A stretch of DNA of 64,000 nucleotides from Paraburkholderia sp. FT54 (GTDB taxonomy: Bacteria; Pseudomonadota; Gammaproteobacteria; Burkholderiales; Burkholderiaceae), in contig NZ_CP134195.1 of assembly GCF_031585635.1 (NCBI RefSeq), positions 4,150,685-4,214,684 of the forward strand. Reading direction: 5' to 3'. The notes below the pieces were generated by a model. That model did no database searches. It had not been told where the DNA came from and saw only the letters and a list, made by a program, of their open reading frames with translations. The stretch's first letter is position 1, and each line of letters begins with the position of its first letter. The position numbers and the translations under genes are program-made. This document shows, piece by piece, positions 8,811 to 18,982 of the stretch.

Positions 8811-10252
8811 ACGCGCACCACGACAACGCGCCGCTCTATCGGCGCTTCGCCGAGCTGTTGCAGCGGACCATCGGGCTCGATGCGGCATCGCTCGGTCATA
8901 GCGCGATCGAGCGCGCCGTCGATCAGCGCGCCGCCGCGTGGTGCGCGGACGGTCGCGCCGAGGCCATGCTCAACGACTATTGGGAAGCCGCGCAAAGTTC
9001 GCCTTCGATGGTGCAGGCGCTGATCGAAACGGTCATCGTGCCGGAGACCTGGTTCTATCGCGACGCCGACGCGTTCAAAGCGCTCGCACGTCTCGCGCAT
9101 GAGCGCCTCGCCGAGCGTGGCAGCGCGCTGCCGCTGCGCATCCTGAGCCTGCCTTGCTCGACCGGCGAAGAACCCTACACGATCGCGATGACACTGCTCG
9201 ACGCAGGCATCGACGCCGCCCAGTTGCGCATCGACGCAATGGATATCAGCGAGCGCTCGCTCGCCATCGCGCAGCGCGCCGTCTACGGACGCAATTCGTT
9301 TCGCGGCAATGCGTTTCAGTTTCGCGACGCGCACTTCACGCGCACCGATGACGGTTGGCGTCTCGCGCCGCGCATTGTCGAAGCGGTGCGTTTCTCGCGC
9401 GCCAATCTGATGCAGCTCGACGCGTCGACGCTTCGCACCTACGACTTCGTGTTCTGTCGCAACGTACTGATTTATTTCCACCGCGACGCGCAACAAAAAG
9501 CCTTGCAGGCGCTCAACAGCGTGCTGGCGGAAAACGGCACGCTATTCGTCGGCCCTGCGGAAACCGGGCTGCTGATGCGCCACGGCATGCAGTCCGCGAA
9601 GATCCCGCTGGCATTCGCATTTCATCGCGCCGCAGCCGACGAGCCCCAGCTGAACGACTGCCACACCGCGCCGCTCGCCACGGCCGCGGCGCTCGCGATG
9701 ACGCACTCGCAGGTGCCCGCGCTCGTGCCGTCACGAGTGTTTTCCGCGCAGCCTTTCGCGTGGCCTGATCCGGTCGCGCGCGCGCCGTTCAATGGTGCGA
9801 CGCCGTTCATGCCGCGTGACGGTATCGCGCCGCCCGCACGCAAGACGTCGATGCCCGCCACGCCGCCGGCGCACAACCCGCCAGCGACGCCAATCATCGC
9901 GCCGACTAATGCGCCGACTAATGCGCCGACCCACGCGGCACGCGACACGTTGCAAGCCGCGCATGCACTGGCCGACGCCGGCCGCCTCGCGCAAGCCGCT
10001 TCAGCCATCAACGCATACCTGGAACACCACGCCCCGCACGCCGACGCCTTCTATCTGCTCGGCGTATTGGCCGATGCCAACGGTGATGCGAACCTTGCAC
10101 GCGGCCAGTATCGCAAGGCGCTGTATCTCGATCCTCAGCACGCGGAAGCGCTCGCGCATCTCGCGACCTCGCTCGAACTCGAGGGCGACCGCGACGGCGC
10201 GCGCCTGTTGATGCAACGCGCGGCGCGCGCACAGGGAGCGCAACGTGGCTGA
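8807..10252 (+). CDS. wspC: CheR-type methyltransferase with TPR domain, WspC
   Basis: WspC methylates glutamates on WspA using S-adenosylmethionine and sets basal activity of the pathway. Of 481 residues, about 1-275 are CheR (ETWFYRD, LSLPCSTGEEPYTIAMTLL as the SAM-binding loop, FVFCRNVLIYF). A Pro/Ala/Thr-rich linker follows, containing a short direct repeat (APTNAPTNAPTHA, near 9900-9930). The C-terminal TPR region (about 385-475) has DAFYLLGVLADANGD and ARGQYRKALYLDPQHAEAL, as in Pseudomonas WspC. The start overlaps wspB by 4 bp; a longer in-frame ORF from 8465 has no family similarity. Confidence 0.92.
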   Translation: MNAHHDNAPLYRRFAELLQRTIGLDAASLGHSAIERAVDQRAAAWCADGRAEAMLNDYWEAAQSSPSMVQALIETVIVPETWFYRDADAFKALARLAHERLAERGSALPLRILSLPCSTGEEPYTIAMTLLDAGIDAAQLRIDAMDISERSLAIAQRAVYGRNSFRGNAFQFRDAHFTRTDDGWRLAPRIVEAVRFSRANLMQLDASTLRTYDFVFCRNVLIYFHRDAQQKALQALNSVLAENGTLFVGPAETGLLMRHGMQSAKIPLAFAFHRAAADEPQLNDCHTAPLATAAALAMTHSQVPALVPSRVFSAQPFAWPDPVARAPFNGATPFMPRDGIAPPARKTSMPATPPAHNPPATPIIAPTNAPTNAPTHAARDTLQAAHALADAGRLAQAASAINAYLEHHAPHADAFYLLGVLADANGDANLARGQYRKALYLDPQHAEALAHLATSLELEGDRDGARLLMQRAARAQGAQRG

Positions 10253-10925
10253 CACGCGGACGGCGAGCTTCGACGATTGCTGGAATCGCATCGGCGTGCG
10301 CGGCGATTCGTCGTGCGAGCGCCTTGTCGAGTACGTGCGCTGCCTGAACTGCCCGGTGTTCGAAACGGCCGCGGCCAAACTGCTGGAACGGCCGATTCCT
10401 CGCGTCGATCTCTCGCGGCACGACCTTCGCGCGCCGGCACAGCCGCAGCATGACGTGCAAGGCGCGAGCGAATCGTTCCTCGTCTTTCGCATCGGCGACG
10501 AATGGCTTGCGCTGCCCACACCGATCTTCAAACGCATCGTGCAAACGCGGCCGATTCATACCTTGCCGCATCGGCAGCATCGCGCGGTGCTGGGCGTGGT
10601 GAATGTGCAGGGCGAGTTGCTGGTGTGCCTGTCGCTCGCGCACCTGCTCGGTTTTGAAGCCGGCGGCGCCGCACGCGACGATCTCGCGCGTCACGATCTG
10701 CCGCGTTTGCTGGTGGTCTCGCGCGCTGAGGAACACGCGGTATTTCCGGTGGATCAGGTCGACGGCGTGCACCGCATCGCGACGGCCAGCTTTTGCCCGC
10801 CGCCCGCCACGCTCTCGCAAGCGGCCGCCGCGCATACGCGCGCCGTCGCGCCGTGGCGCGGCATGAGCGTCGGCCTGCTCGACGCCGACGCGCTCTTCGA
10901 CACCTTGAACCGGAGTCTCGGATGA
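10245..10925 (+). CDS. wspD: CheW-like protein WspD
   Basis: The 226-residue protein has a Cys-containing N-terminal extension (about 1-75, with CERLVEYVRCLNCPVF) followed by a CheW domain (SFLVFRIGDEWLALPTPIFK, then HRAVLGVVNVQGELLVCLSL). It is the second coupling protein of the Wsp complex. It overlaps wspC by 8 bp and wspE by 4 bp, so the whole block is translationally coupled. The N-terminal cysteine cluster (C25, C34, C37) is unusual for a CheW and could bind metal or form disulfides; that is inference. Confidence 0.9.
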   Translation: MADTRTASFDDCWNRIGVRGDSSCERLVEYVRCLNCPVFETAAAKLLERPIPRVDLSRHDLRAPAQPQHDVQGASESFLVFRIGDEWLALPTPIFKRIVQTRPIHTLPHRQHRAVLGVVNVQGELLVCLSLAHLLGFEAGGAARDDLARHDLPRLLVVSRAEEHAVFPVDQVDGVHRIATASFCPPPATLSQAAAAHTRAVAPWRGMSVGLLDADALFDTLNRSLG

Positions 10926-13324
10926 CGGACGACCCGCGCCGCCCGTCGCTGATCGATCTGTTTCGCGAAGAAGCGCGGACGCAGGCGCGCGTGCTCAACG
11001 ACGGCCTGCTAGCGCTCGACCGCGCGCCGCGCGATGCCGCCGCGCTCGAAGCCTGCATGCGGGCCGCGCATTCGCTAAAGGGCGCGGCCCGCATTGTCGG
11101 CGTGCAAGTCGGTGTCGAACTCGCGCATGCCATGGAAGATTGCTTCGTCGCTGCGCAGGAAGGGCGTGCGCTGCTCGACTCGGCCTGGATCGACGAGTTG
11201 CTGCGCGGGGTGGATCTCGTCGCGCGCATCGGCAATGATGAAGACGAGTCGGCTCGCGGCGCGGTCGGCATCTATGTGGCGTCGTTGCATGCGCGCATGG
11301 CGGGCGTGGTGCCGCATGCCGCGGCAATGCGGCCAGATGCGACGCAGTTGGCTGCTGTGGCATCTGAATCCGCGCCCACTGCAGCCACGGAGCCGCTTGC
11401 GACCTCTGTCGGGTCAGGTACGGGCACAGGCATTGAAGCAGACCCAGACGCCGCATTCAACCTGCTCGCCGACGCGCTGCGCGCCGAAGCCACCCCGCCG
11501 AGCGCAGCAGACAACGCGCCCGCCGCGACGCCCGCATCGAACAGCGCACGAAGCGCAAGCAACACAACAACCGAACATGGCCGCATGCTGCGCGTGCGCG
11601 CCGACAACCTCGACCGCCTGTTGTCGCTATCCGGCGAATCGCTGGTCGAATCACGCTGGCTGAAACCCTTTGCGCAATCGATGCTGCGCGTCAAGCGCGT
11701 GCAACGCGACAGCACGCGCGCGCTGGACCAACTGCACGAAACGCTGGCCGACCTCAAGCTCGATCCGCGCGCCCAGGCCGCGCTCGAAGAAGTCCGCCGC
11801 CTCACCGCCGAATCGCAGCATCTGCTGGCCGAGCGTCTCGCCGATCTGGAGAGCTTCGACCGCCGCTCGACGCATCTGTCGCAGCAACTCTACGACGCCG
11901 CCCTGCAATGCCGCATGCGTCCGTTCGGCGACGGCACCAGCGGACTCGCGCGGATGGTGCGCGACGTCGCGCGTTCGCTCGGCAAGAAGGTGCGCTGGCA
12001 GCTGGTCGGCGAATCGACTCAAGTGGACCGCGACATTCTCGATCTGCTCGAAGCGCCGCTCGGCCACATGCTGCGCAACGCGCTCGACCACGGCATCGAA
12101 ACGCCCGCCGTACGCCTCGCGCGCGGCAAGCCGGAAGAAGGCACGCTCACGCTCGACGCGCGTCACACCGCCGGCGCGCTGCTCATCACCGTTGCCGATG
12201 ACGGCGCTGGCATCGACCTCGACGCCTTGCGTGCGTCGATCGTGAGCAAGAAGCTCGCGAGCGAGGCAACGGCCGCGCGTCTATCCGAAGCCGAACTGCT
12301 CGAATTCCTGTTGCTGCCGGGCTTCTCGCTACGCGATCAGGTGACCGAGGTCTCGGGCCGCGGAGTCGGACTCGACGCCGTGCACGACGTCGTCAAACGC
12401 GTGCGCGGCACGGTCCGCATCACGCATGAAGCCGGCCTCGGCACGCGCGTGCACTTGCAGTTGCCGCTGACGCTCTCGGTGATCCGCAGTCTGCTGATCG
12501 AAGTCGCGGGCGAGCCGTACGCAGTGCCGCTCGCGCATGTGAACCGCACGCTGCACGTGCGCCGCGCGGAGATCGAATTGCTCGAAGGGCATCAGCACAT
12601 CGCCTTTGCCGGCCGGCGCATCGGCGTCGTCACCGCGCATCAGATTCTCGACACGGCGCCGCCCGTGGATCAAAGCGGCACCGTCAGCATGATCGTGATC
12701 GGCGACGGCCCGCAAACCTACGGCGTGGTGGTCGACCGTTTTCTCGGCGAGCGGATGCTGGTGGTGCAGCCGCTCGATCCGCGCCTCGGCAAGATTCGCA
12801 ACATCACCGCCGGCGCGCTGATGGAGAACGGCGATCCGGTGCTGATCGCCGACGTGGACGACTGGCTGCGTTCCGTCGAACGGCTCGTGGCGGGCGGCGA
12901 TCTCAAGCACACGCAACATGGCATGGCGCACGCGGCGCAGCGTGCCACGCGCCGCGTGCTGGTGGTCGACGATTCCCTCACCGTGCGCGAACTCGAACGC
13001 AAGCTGCTGGCCACGCGCGGTTACGACGTGACGATCGCCGTCGACGGCATGGACGGCTGGAACGCCGTGCGCGGCGAGCGCTTCGACCTTGTCATCACCG
13101 ACATCGACATGCCGCGCATGGACGGCATCGAACTGGTCACGCTCATCAAGCGCGATCCGCAGTTACAGTCGCTGCCGGTGATGATCGTGTCGTACAAGGA
13201 TCGTGAAGAGGATCGCCGCGCGGGGCTGAACGCAGGCGCGGACTACTATCTGGCGAAAGGCAGTTTTCATGACGAAGCACTGCTCGAAGCGGTGCGTGAT
13301 CTGATCGGCGAAGCTTACGGTTGA
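10922..13324 (+). CDS. wspE: Hybrid CheA-like histidine kinase WspE
   Basis: This 800-residue kinase phosphorylates WspR and WspF. Domains in order are HPt (AAHSLKGAARIVG, phospho-acceptor H50), an Ala/Thr-rich linker (about 150-220), dimerisation, a HATPase domain (HMLRNALDHGIETP N-box, DDGAGIDLDAL G1 box, SGRGVGLDAV), a CheW-like P5 domain and a C-terminal receiver. In the receiver, VLVVDDSLTVRELER supplies the acidic pocket and VITDIDMPRMDG contains phospho-acceptor D727. The ATG at 10922 overlaps the wspD stop; the frame is also open upstream to 10793 without similarity. Confidence 0.93.
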   Translation: MTDDPRRPSLIDLFREEARTQARVLNDGLLALDRAPRDAAALEACMRAAHSLKGAARIVGVQVGVELAHAMEDCFVAAQEGRALLDSAWIDELLRGVDLVARIGNDEDESARGAVGIYVASLHARMAGVVPHAAAMRPDATQLAAVASESAPTAATEPLATSVGSGTGTGIEADPDAAFNLLADALRAEATPPSAADNAPAATPASNSARSASNTTTEHGRMLRVRADNLDRLLSLSGESLVESRWLKPFAQSMLRVKRVQRDSTRALDQLHETLADLKLDPRAQAALEEVRRLTAESQHLLAERLADLESFDRRSTHLSQQLYDAALQCRMRPFGDGTSGLARMVRDVARSLGKKVRWQLVGESTQVDRDILDLLEAPLGHMLRNALDHGIETPAVRLARGKPEEGTLTLDARHTAGALLITVADDGAGIDLDALRASIVSKKLASEATAARLSEAELLEFLLLPGFSLRDQVTEVSGRGVGLDAVHDVVKRVRGTVRITHEAGLGTRVHLQLPLTLSVIRSLLIEVAGEPYAVPLAHVNRTLHVRRAEIELLEGHQHIAFAGRRIGVVTAHQILDTAPPVDQSGTVSMIVIGDGPQTYGVVVDRFLGERMLVVQPLDPRLGKIRNITAGALMENGDPVLIADVDDWLRSVERLVAGGDLKHTQHGMAHAAQRATRRVLVVDDSLTVRELERKLLATRGYDVTIAVDGMDGWNAVRGERFDLVITDIDMPRMDGIELVTLIKRDPQLQSLPVMIVSYKDREEDRRAGLNAGADYYLAKGSFHDEALLEAVRDLIGEAYG

Positions 13325-13339
13325 ACCACGGGTGAACGG

Positions 13340-14356
13340 ATGAAAATCGGAATCGTCAACGACATGCCGCTCGCCGTCGAGGCGCTGCGTCGCGCGCTCG
13401 CGGCGCGCCGCGACTACGAGGTGTTGTGGGTCGCGCAGGACGGCCAGCAGGCGGTCGATTTCTGCGCCGCGCAGCGGCCCGACATCGTGCTGATGGATCT
13501 GGTGATGCCGAACGTCGACGGCATCGAGGCCACGCGGCGCATCATGGCGCGTGCGCCCTGCGCGATCCTGATCGTGACCGTCGACGTGGGTGCGAACGCG
13601 TGGCGCGTCTACGAAGCGATGGGCGCGGGCGCGCTCGACGCCGTCGATACGCCCTCGCTGAACGGTCCCGATGCGCACAGGAGCATCGCCACGCTGATCG
13701 CGAAGATCGACCGCATCGCGGCGCTCGTCAAGGAACGCAATGCGCCCGGCGCGGCAGCCGCGGCAACACCCGCATGCGCGACGAATCGCGATACGCCGCT
13801 GGTGGCGATCGGCGCATCGGCGGGCGGACCGTCCGCGCTTGCCACGCTGCTCGCCGGGCTGCCCAAGGATTTTGCTGCGGCGATCGTCATCGTGCAGCAC
13901 GTCGACGCGGCGTTCGCCGCCGGCATGACGGATTGGCTGAACCAGCAATCGGCGTTGCCGGTGCGGATCGCCCGCGAAGGCGACCGCCCGCAAGCGGGCG
14001 TCGTGCTGTTCGCCGCCACCGACGATCATCTGCATCTGAAACTGCCCAACGTGCTCGGCTACACGCGCGTGCCGGAAGACACACCTTACCGCCCTTCCGT
14101 CGACGTGTTTTTTCACAGCGTGGTGGCGCGCTGGCCCGCGTGCGCCGTCGGCGTGCTGCTCACCGGCATGGGCCGCGACGGCGCGATCGGACTCAAGGCG
14201 ATGCGCACCAAGGGCTATCACACGATCGCGCAGGACGAGGCGACCAGCGCTGTGTACGGCATGCCGAAAGCCGCCGCGGCGCTCGACGCCGCCGCCGCGA
14301 TCCTGCCGTTGCCGCGCATCGCCGCCGCGCTCGCGACGGCGGTCAACGCGCGCTAG
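13340..14356 (+). CDS. wspF: CheB-type methylesterase / response regulator WspF
   Basis: WspF demethylates WspA and acts as the off-switch of the pathway; loss of this protein in Pseudomonas locks c-di-GMP high and gives wrinkly colonies. The 338 residues comprise a receiver (KIGIVNDMP, phospho-acceptor D53 in VLMDLVMPNVDG) and a CheB esterase domain. The catalytic triad is visible as Ser in IGASAGGPSA, His in IVQHVDAAFA and Asp in GMGRDGAIGL. It starts 15 bp after wspE. All active-site residues are present, so adaptation should be intact. Confidence 0.93.
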   Translation: MKIGIVNDMPLAVEALRRALAARRDYEVLWVAQDGQQAVDFCAAQRPDIVLMDLVMPNVDGIEATRRIMARAPCAILIVTVDVGANAWRVYEAMGAGALDAVDTPSLNGPDAHRSIATLIAKIDRIAALVKERNAPGAAAAATPACATNRDTPLVAIGASAGGPSALATLLAGLPKDFAAAIVIVQHVDAAFAAGMTDWLNQQSALPVRIAREGDRPQAGVVLFAATDDHLHLKLPNVLGYTRVPEDTPYRPSVDVFFHSVVARWPACAVGVLLTGMGRDGAIGLKAMRTKGYHTIAQDEATSAVYGMPKAAAALDAAAAILPLPRIAAALATAVNAR

Positions 14357-14416
14357 CCGCGCACTCGCCGCCTATGAGCCGCTTCGATTCACTGACATTC
14401 ATTCTGGCTGAACAAC

Positions 14417-15514
14417 ATGGACACTCCTGAACCGCATCAAAACGCCGCCGCGCAGGATCTCGCAGAACGCGACGCGAACGCGGTGGATGCCCCGAATCTC
14501 GCGATCGATGACGCCCTGGCGCGCATCCTCGGCAATCCGCCCGCGGCCGAGTGCCCGATCATGGTGTTGCTGGTCGACGACCAGGCAATCATCGCCGAGG
14601 CGATTCGCCAGGCGCTGGCCGACGAAGCAAGCGTCGACTTCCACTACTGCGCGTCGCCTGAAGAAGCGCTGCACTGCGCCGCGGAAACGCGCGCAACGGT
14701 GATTCTTCAGGACCTCGTGATGCCGGGCACGGACGGTCTTACCCTCGTGCGCCAATACCGGCAGAATCCGGCGACGCGCGATATTCCGATCATCGTGCTG
14801 TCGACCAAGGAAGAGCCGCTCGTGAAAAGCGCGGCCTTCGCCGCCGGTGCCAACGATTATCTTGTCAAGTTACCGGACCGCATCGAGTTGATCGCGCGCA
14901 TCCGCTATCACTCCCGCTCGTATCTGAACCTGCTTCAACGCGACGAGGCCTACCGGGCGCTGCGTCAATCGCAACAGCAATTGCTCGCGACGAATCTGGA
15001 ATTGCAGCGGCTCACGCATTCGGACGGCTTGACGGGGCTGTCGAATCGCCGCTACCTCGACCAATATCTGGCCGCCGAATGGCGTCGCGGCACACGCGAG
15101 AAGACCGGCCTCGGTTTTCTGATGATCGATGTGGATAACTTCAAGGCGTACAACGATACCTACGGGCACGTCGCCGGCGACGAAGTGCTCAAGCGGGTCG
15201 CGCAGACCGTCGAATCGTGCCTCGGACGCTCGCCCGATCTCGCCGCGCGCTTCGGTGGCGAAGAATTCGCGGTGGTGGTGCCGGGCACGTCGGCGGGCGG
15301 CTTGCGTCTGCTCGCGGAAAAGATCCGCATTGCAATCGAGGCGTTGGCGATACCGCATTCGGGCTCCGCGACCGGCGTCGTGACAATCAGCATCGGCGCG
15401 GCGACGCTCGTGCCCACAGCCGCCGAGCCCGTGACGAAGCTGATCGAAGCCGCCGACGTCGGTCTGTATCGTGCGAAGCGGGACGGCAAGAATCAGGTTG
15501 CGGTGAGTGATTGA
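14417..15514 (+). CDS. wspR: Diguanylate cyclase response regulator WspR
   Basis: WspR makes cyclic di-GMP when phosphorylated by WspE, promoting biofilm and matrix production. The 365-residue protein has a receiver (VLLVDDQAIIAEA, phospho-acceptor D99 in VILQDLVMPGTDG), a coiled linker (about 170-200) and a GGDEF domain. The active site reads GGEEF (280-284), which is catalytically competent. The inhibitory site RxxD (R271-D274, RSPD) lies five residues upstream, so product feedback is expected. No clear ribosome binding site precedes the ATG. Its stop abuts the stop of the convergent aceE-like gene with no spacer. Confidence 0.94.
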   Translation: MDTPEPHQNAAAQDLAERDANAVDAPNLAIDDALARILGNPPAAECPIMVLLVDDQAIIAEAIRQALADEASVDFHYCASPEEALHCAAETRATVILQDLVMPGTDGLTLVRQYRQNPATRDIPIIVLSTKEEPLVKSAAFAAGANDYLVKLPDRIELIARIRYHSRSYLNLLQRDEAYRALRQSQQQLLATNLELQRLTHSDGLTGLSNRRYLDQYLAAEWRRGTREKTGLGFLMIDVDNFKAYNDTYGHVAGDEVLKRVAQTVESCLGRSPDLAARFGGEEFAVVVPGTSAGGLRLLAEKIRIAIEALAIPHSGSATGVVTISIGAATLVPTAAEPVTKLIEAADVGLYRAKRDGKNQVAVSD

Positions 15515-18259
15515 TTATTGCCAGGATGCTGCGCCGACCGCGCCATCGCCGAGGTACTTGCTGCGTGCTTCGACAAGTACGCTTGTGTCGATTGCGCCCT
15601 CGTCTGCCAGCGCCTTCAGTGCGGCGATCACGATTGCCTTGCGGTCCACTTCAAAAAACTCGCGCAACGCCTGGCGGGTATCGCTGCGGCCGAAACCATC
15701 CGTGCCGAGCGTCACATAGCGGCGCGGCACATACGCACGTATCAGTTCCGGCACGGCGCGCACATAGTCGGTCGCGGCGATGATCGGGCCTTGCGATGCT
15801 TCGAGCGCTTGCGTGACATATGGCGTGCCGCTCGCTGCGCCAAGACGCGCGAGCCGTTCCGCCGCCATGCCGTCGCGCTGCAACTCGGTGAAGCTCGTCA
15901 CGCTCCACACGGAGGCGTCGATCCGCCAGTCGTCCTTCAACAGTTGCTGCGCCGCGATCACTTCGCCGAGAATCGCCCCCGCGCCGAGCAATTGCACCGT
16001 GGCTTGTGCGCTCGCCTGCGCCTGCGCTTGTGCGGCCAGCGGATAAATGCCCTTGAGGATCCCTTCGCGCAGCGCCGGCAAGTCCCCGCCCGGCACTGAA
16101 GGCTGCGCGTAGTTCTCGTTCATCACCGTGACGTAATAGAACACGTCGCGCTGCTGCTCCACCATCTCACGCATGCCCTCGTCGACGATCGCGGCAAGCT
16201 CGTACGCAAACGCCGGGTCGTACGCGCGGCAATTCGGAATCGTCGATGCCGCCAGATGGCTCGAGCCGTCCTGATGCTGCAGACCTTCACCGCCGAGCGT
16301 AGTCTTGCCGGACGTCGCGCCGATCAGGAAACCGCGCGCACGCTGATCCGCCGCGGCCCAGATCAGGTCGCCGATGCGCTGGAAGCCGAACATCGAGTAG
16401 TAGATGTAGAACGGCAGCATCGGCAGATCGTGCACGCTATACGAGGTCGCCGCCGCGATCCAGGACGACACCGCGCCCGCTTCCGAAATGCCCTCTTCCA
16501 GGATCTGGCCTTTCGTATCCTCGCGGTAGTACAGCATCGAGCCGAGGTCTTCCGGCTCGTACAACTGACCGAGCGGCGAATAGATGCCGACCTGGCGGAA
16601 CATGTTCGCCATGCCGAAAGTGCGCGCCTCGTCGGCGACGATCGGCACCACGCGCGGGCCGACTTCGTGGTCCTTGAGCAGCGCGGTCAGCATGCGGACC
16701 AGCGCCATCGTCGTGGACATGTCGCGGCCGTTCGAGTCCAGCGCGAATTGCCCCCAGGAAGACATCGGCGGGACGTTCAGCCCCTTCGATGCAACGCTCC
16801 GCCTTCTGGGCAGATAGCCTCCGAGAGCCGCCCGGCGTGCATGCAGGTAGTGCATTTCCGGGCTGTCTTCCGCGGGTTTGTAAAACTTCACCTGTTCGAC
16901 GTCCTCGTCCGTGAGGGGCAGGCGGAAGCGATCGCGAAACGCCTTGAGGTCGTCGAAGCCCAGCTTCTTTTGCTGATGCGTGGTCATGCGGCCCTGGCCT
17001 GAGGTGCCCATGCCGAAGCCTTTCATCGTCTTCGCGAGAATCACCGTCGGCTGGCCGCGATGCGCGAGCGCCTTTGCGTAGGCCGCGTGCAGTTTGCGCG
17101 TGTCGTGGCCGCCACGGCGCAGGCGGTCGATGTCGTCGTCGCTCAGTTGCGCGGCGAGCGCGGCAAGCTCCGGGTTCTGGCCGAAGAAGCGTTCGCGGTT
17201 GTAGGCGCCGTCGTTGGCCGAGAAGGTCTGGAACTGGCCGTCCACGGTATGCGCGAACGCGCGCAACAAAGCGCCGGTGCGGTCGCGCGAGAACAACGCG
17301 TCCCAGTCCGAGCCCCAGATCACCTTGATCACGTTCCAGCCGGCGCCGATGAAATGCGCTTCCAGTTCGTCGATGATCCGGCCGTTGCTGCGCACCGGAC
17401 CGTCAAGGCGCTGCAGATTGCAGTTGATCACGAACACGAGGTTGTCGAGCCCCTCGCGCGCGGCCAGCGAGAGCGCGCCGGTCGATTCCGGTTCGTCCAT
17501 TTCGCCGTCGCCGAAAAAGCCCCATACCTTGCGGCCTTCCGTTTGCACGAGTCCGCGATTGGCCAGGTAGCGCATGAAACGCGCCTGGTAAATCGCGTTG
17601 ATCGGGCCGATGCCCATCGAGCCGGTGGGGAACTGCCAGAAGTCCGGCATCAGCCACGGATGCGGATACGAACACAAGCCCGGGCCGCCGATCTCGCGGC
17701 GGTAGTGCTGCAAATGCCTCTCGCTTAAAAACCCTTCGAGGTAAGCCCGCGCATACACACCCGGCGACGAATGCGGCTGGAAGTACACGAGGTCGCCCGT
17801 GCCCTCCTCCCCGCCAGGCGCGGCCGCGCGAAAGAAATGGTTGAAGCCGACCTCGAACAGATCCGCCGCCGACGCGTAACTCGCAATATGGCCGCCGAGT
17901 TCGCCGTAAGCCTGGTTCGCGCGCACCACCATCGCGAGCGCATTCCAGCGCAGCGCGGCGGCGAGCCGCTCTTCGAGTTCGAGATTGCCTGGATAGCGCG
18001 GCTGTTGCTCGAACGGGATCGTGTTCTGGTACGGCGTGACATTGGTGCGCGCCGACTCGACACCCAGCGACAGCGCATGGCTCGCAAGCCTGTCGAACAG
18101 AAACTGCGCGCGGTCACGGCCCACATGCGCGACGACCGCGTCGAGCGCTTCCAGCCACTCGGCGGTTTCCTGCGGATCCGCATCCGCCTGCTCCGCGCTT
18201 TCGGCGCGCTGCACATTGGATAACCGCAACTGCTCGCTACCGTTGGACAAATCCGTCAT
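15515..18259 (-). CDS. Homodimeric 2-oxoacid (pyruvate) dehydrogenase E1, orphan copy
   Basis: This 914-residue thiamine-diphosphate enzyme is strongly AceE-like: [12 protein letters not shown] and [15 protein letters not shown] (the GDG...NCN cofactor motif), [14 protein letters not shown] (active-site His) and KTMKGFGMG. It decarboxylates a 2-oxoacid and passes the acyl group to an E2 lipoyl protein. No E2 or E3 gene accompanies it; instead a divergent Lrp-type regulator does. That arrangement recalls the mdeR/mdeB genes of Pseudomonas putida, where the E1 acts on 2-oxobutyrate, so the substrate may not be pyruvate (inference). The ATG at 18259 has GGGAG upstream; a longer frame to 18325 is unlikely. 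The first 15 residues are not AceE-like. Confidence 0.88.
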   Translation of the reverse strand: MTDLSNGSEQLRLSNVQRAESAEQADADPQETAEWLEALDAVVAHVGRDRAQFLFDRLASHALSLGVESARTNVTPYQNTIPFEQQPRYPGNLELEERLAAALRWNALAMVVRANQAYGELGGHIASYASAADLFEVGFNHFFRAAAPGGEEGTGDLVYFQPHSSPGVYARAYLEGFLSERHLQHYRREIGGPGLCSYPHPWLMPDFWQFPTGSMGIGPINAIYQARFMRYLANRGLVQTEGRKVWGFFGDGEMDEPESTGALSLAAREGLDNLVFVINCNLQRLDGPVRSNGRIIDELEAHFIGAGWNVIKVIWGSDWDALFSRDRTGALLRAFAHTVDGQFQTFSANDGAYNRERFFGQNPELAALAAQLSDDDIDRLRRGGHDTRKLHAAYAKALAHRGQPTVILAKTMKGFGMGTSGQGRMTTHQQKKLGFDDLKAFRDRFRLPLTDEDVEQVKFYKPAEDSPEMHYLHARRAALGGYLPRRRSVASKGLNVPPMSSWGQFALDSNGRDMSTTMALVRMLTALLKDHEVGPRVVPIVADEARTFGMANMFRQVGIYSPLGQLYEPEDLGSMLYYREDTKGQILEEGISEAGAVSSWIAAATSYSVHDLPMLPFYIYYSMFGFQRIGDLIWAAADQRARGFLIGATSGKTTLGGEGLQHQDGSSHLAASTIPNCRAYDPAFAYELAAIVDEGMREMVEQQRDVFYYVTVMNENYAQPSVPGGDLPALREGILKGIYPLAAQAQAQASAQATVQLLGAGAILGEVIAAQQLLKDDWRIDASVWSVTSFTELQRDGMAAERLARLGAASGTPYVTQALEASQGPIIAATDYVRAVPELIRAYVPRRYVTLGTDGFGRSDTRQALREFFEVDRKAIVIAALKALADEGAIDTSVLVEARSKYLGDGAVGAASWQ

Positions 18260-18373
18260 GGCACCACTCCCGCATCGACGCGTTCGGTTCAAGATCGACT
18301 GAGTCAATGGTAACCATGCGCCCACAAAATGAGCGTCTCATTTGCTTGCGATCCCACGCTGCGATAGGCTATT

Positions 18374-18403
18374 TATTCCGGATTTCGCCCCGACGACGGA
18401 ATA
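18374..18403. promoter_or_regulatory. Candidate operator: 7-bp inverted repeat between aceE-like and lrp-like genes
   Basis: TATTCCG (18374-18380) and CGGAATA (18397-18403) form a perfect inverted repeat with centres 23 bp apart, about two helical turns. It lies 9 bp before the regulator start codon, within the 152-bp divergent region. Placement and symmetry suit autoregulation and control of the E1 gene by the Lrp-type protein; binding is inferred. Confidence 0.5.
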
Positions 18404-18411
18404 TTTCATCT

Positions 18412-18939
18412 ATGACCACGCCACCCCGGCGGCTCGACCGCATCGACATCGGCATCCTGAGCCAGTTGCAGCAGAACGCGCGCATCACCAATGCGGATCT
18501 GGCGCGCTCGGTGAACCTGTCGCCCACGCCGTGCTTCAACCGCGTGCGGGCGCTCGAAAAGCTCGGTCTGTTCAAGCAGCAGGTCACCTTGCTGAACCCG
18601 GAGCCGCTCGGGCTGCGCATCAACGTGTTCATTCAGGTGAGTCTGGAAAAGCAGGTGGAAGACGCGCTGCAGCGATTCGAGCAGGCTATTTCGGAGCGCC
18701 CCGAGGTGATGGAGTGCTACCTGATGACGGGCGACGCCGACTATCTGCTGCGCGTGGTGATGCCGGATATGCAGACGCTTGAGCGCTTCATCGTCGATCA
18801 TCTGACGAAGATTCCGGGCATCTCGAACATCCGTTCGAGCTTTGCGCTCAAGCAGGTGCGCTACAAGACGGCGCTGCCGCTGCCGTCGTCGGGATTGACG
18901 TTGGTCGATCCCGACGACGTCTCGACTGACTGGCGTTAG
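18412..18939 (+). CDS. Lrp/AsnC-family transcriptional regulator
   Basis: The 175-residue protein has an N-terminal HTH ([20 protein letters not shown], then [20 protein letters not shown]) and the C-terminal RAM/AsnC effector domain (about 75-160). Such regulators sense amino acids or 2-oxoacids and form octamers. The ATG at 18412 matches the family start; the frame opens earlier at 18307 without similarity. Divergent placement next to the orphan E1 gene suggests it controls 2-oxoacid oxidation downstream of amino-acid catabolism. Confidence 0.9.
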   Translation: MTTPPRRLDRIDIGILSQLQQNARITNADLARSVNLSPTPCFNRVRALEKLGLFKQQVTLLNPEPLGLRINVFIQVSLEKQVEDALQRFEQAISERPEVMECYLMTGDADYLLRVVMPDMQTLERFIVDHLTKIPGISNIRSSFALKQVRYKTALPLPSSGLTLVDPDDVSTDWR

Positions 18940-18982
18940 TGCGCTAATGCGCTAATGCGCCACGGCCAGCCTTTGGCCACCT

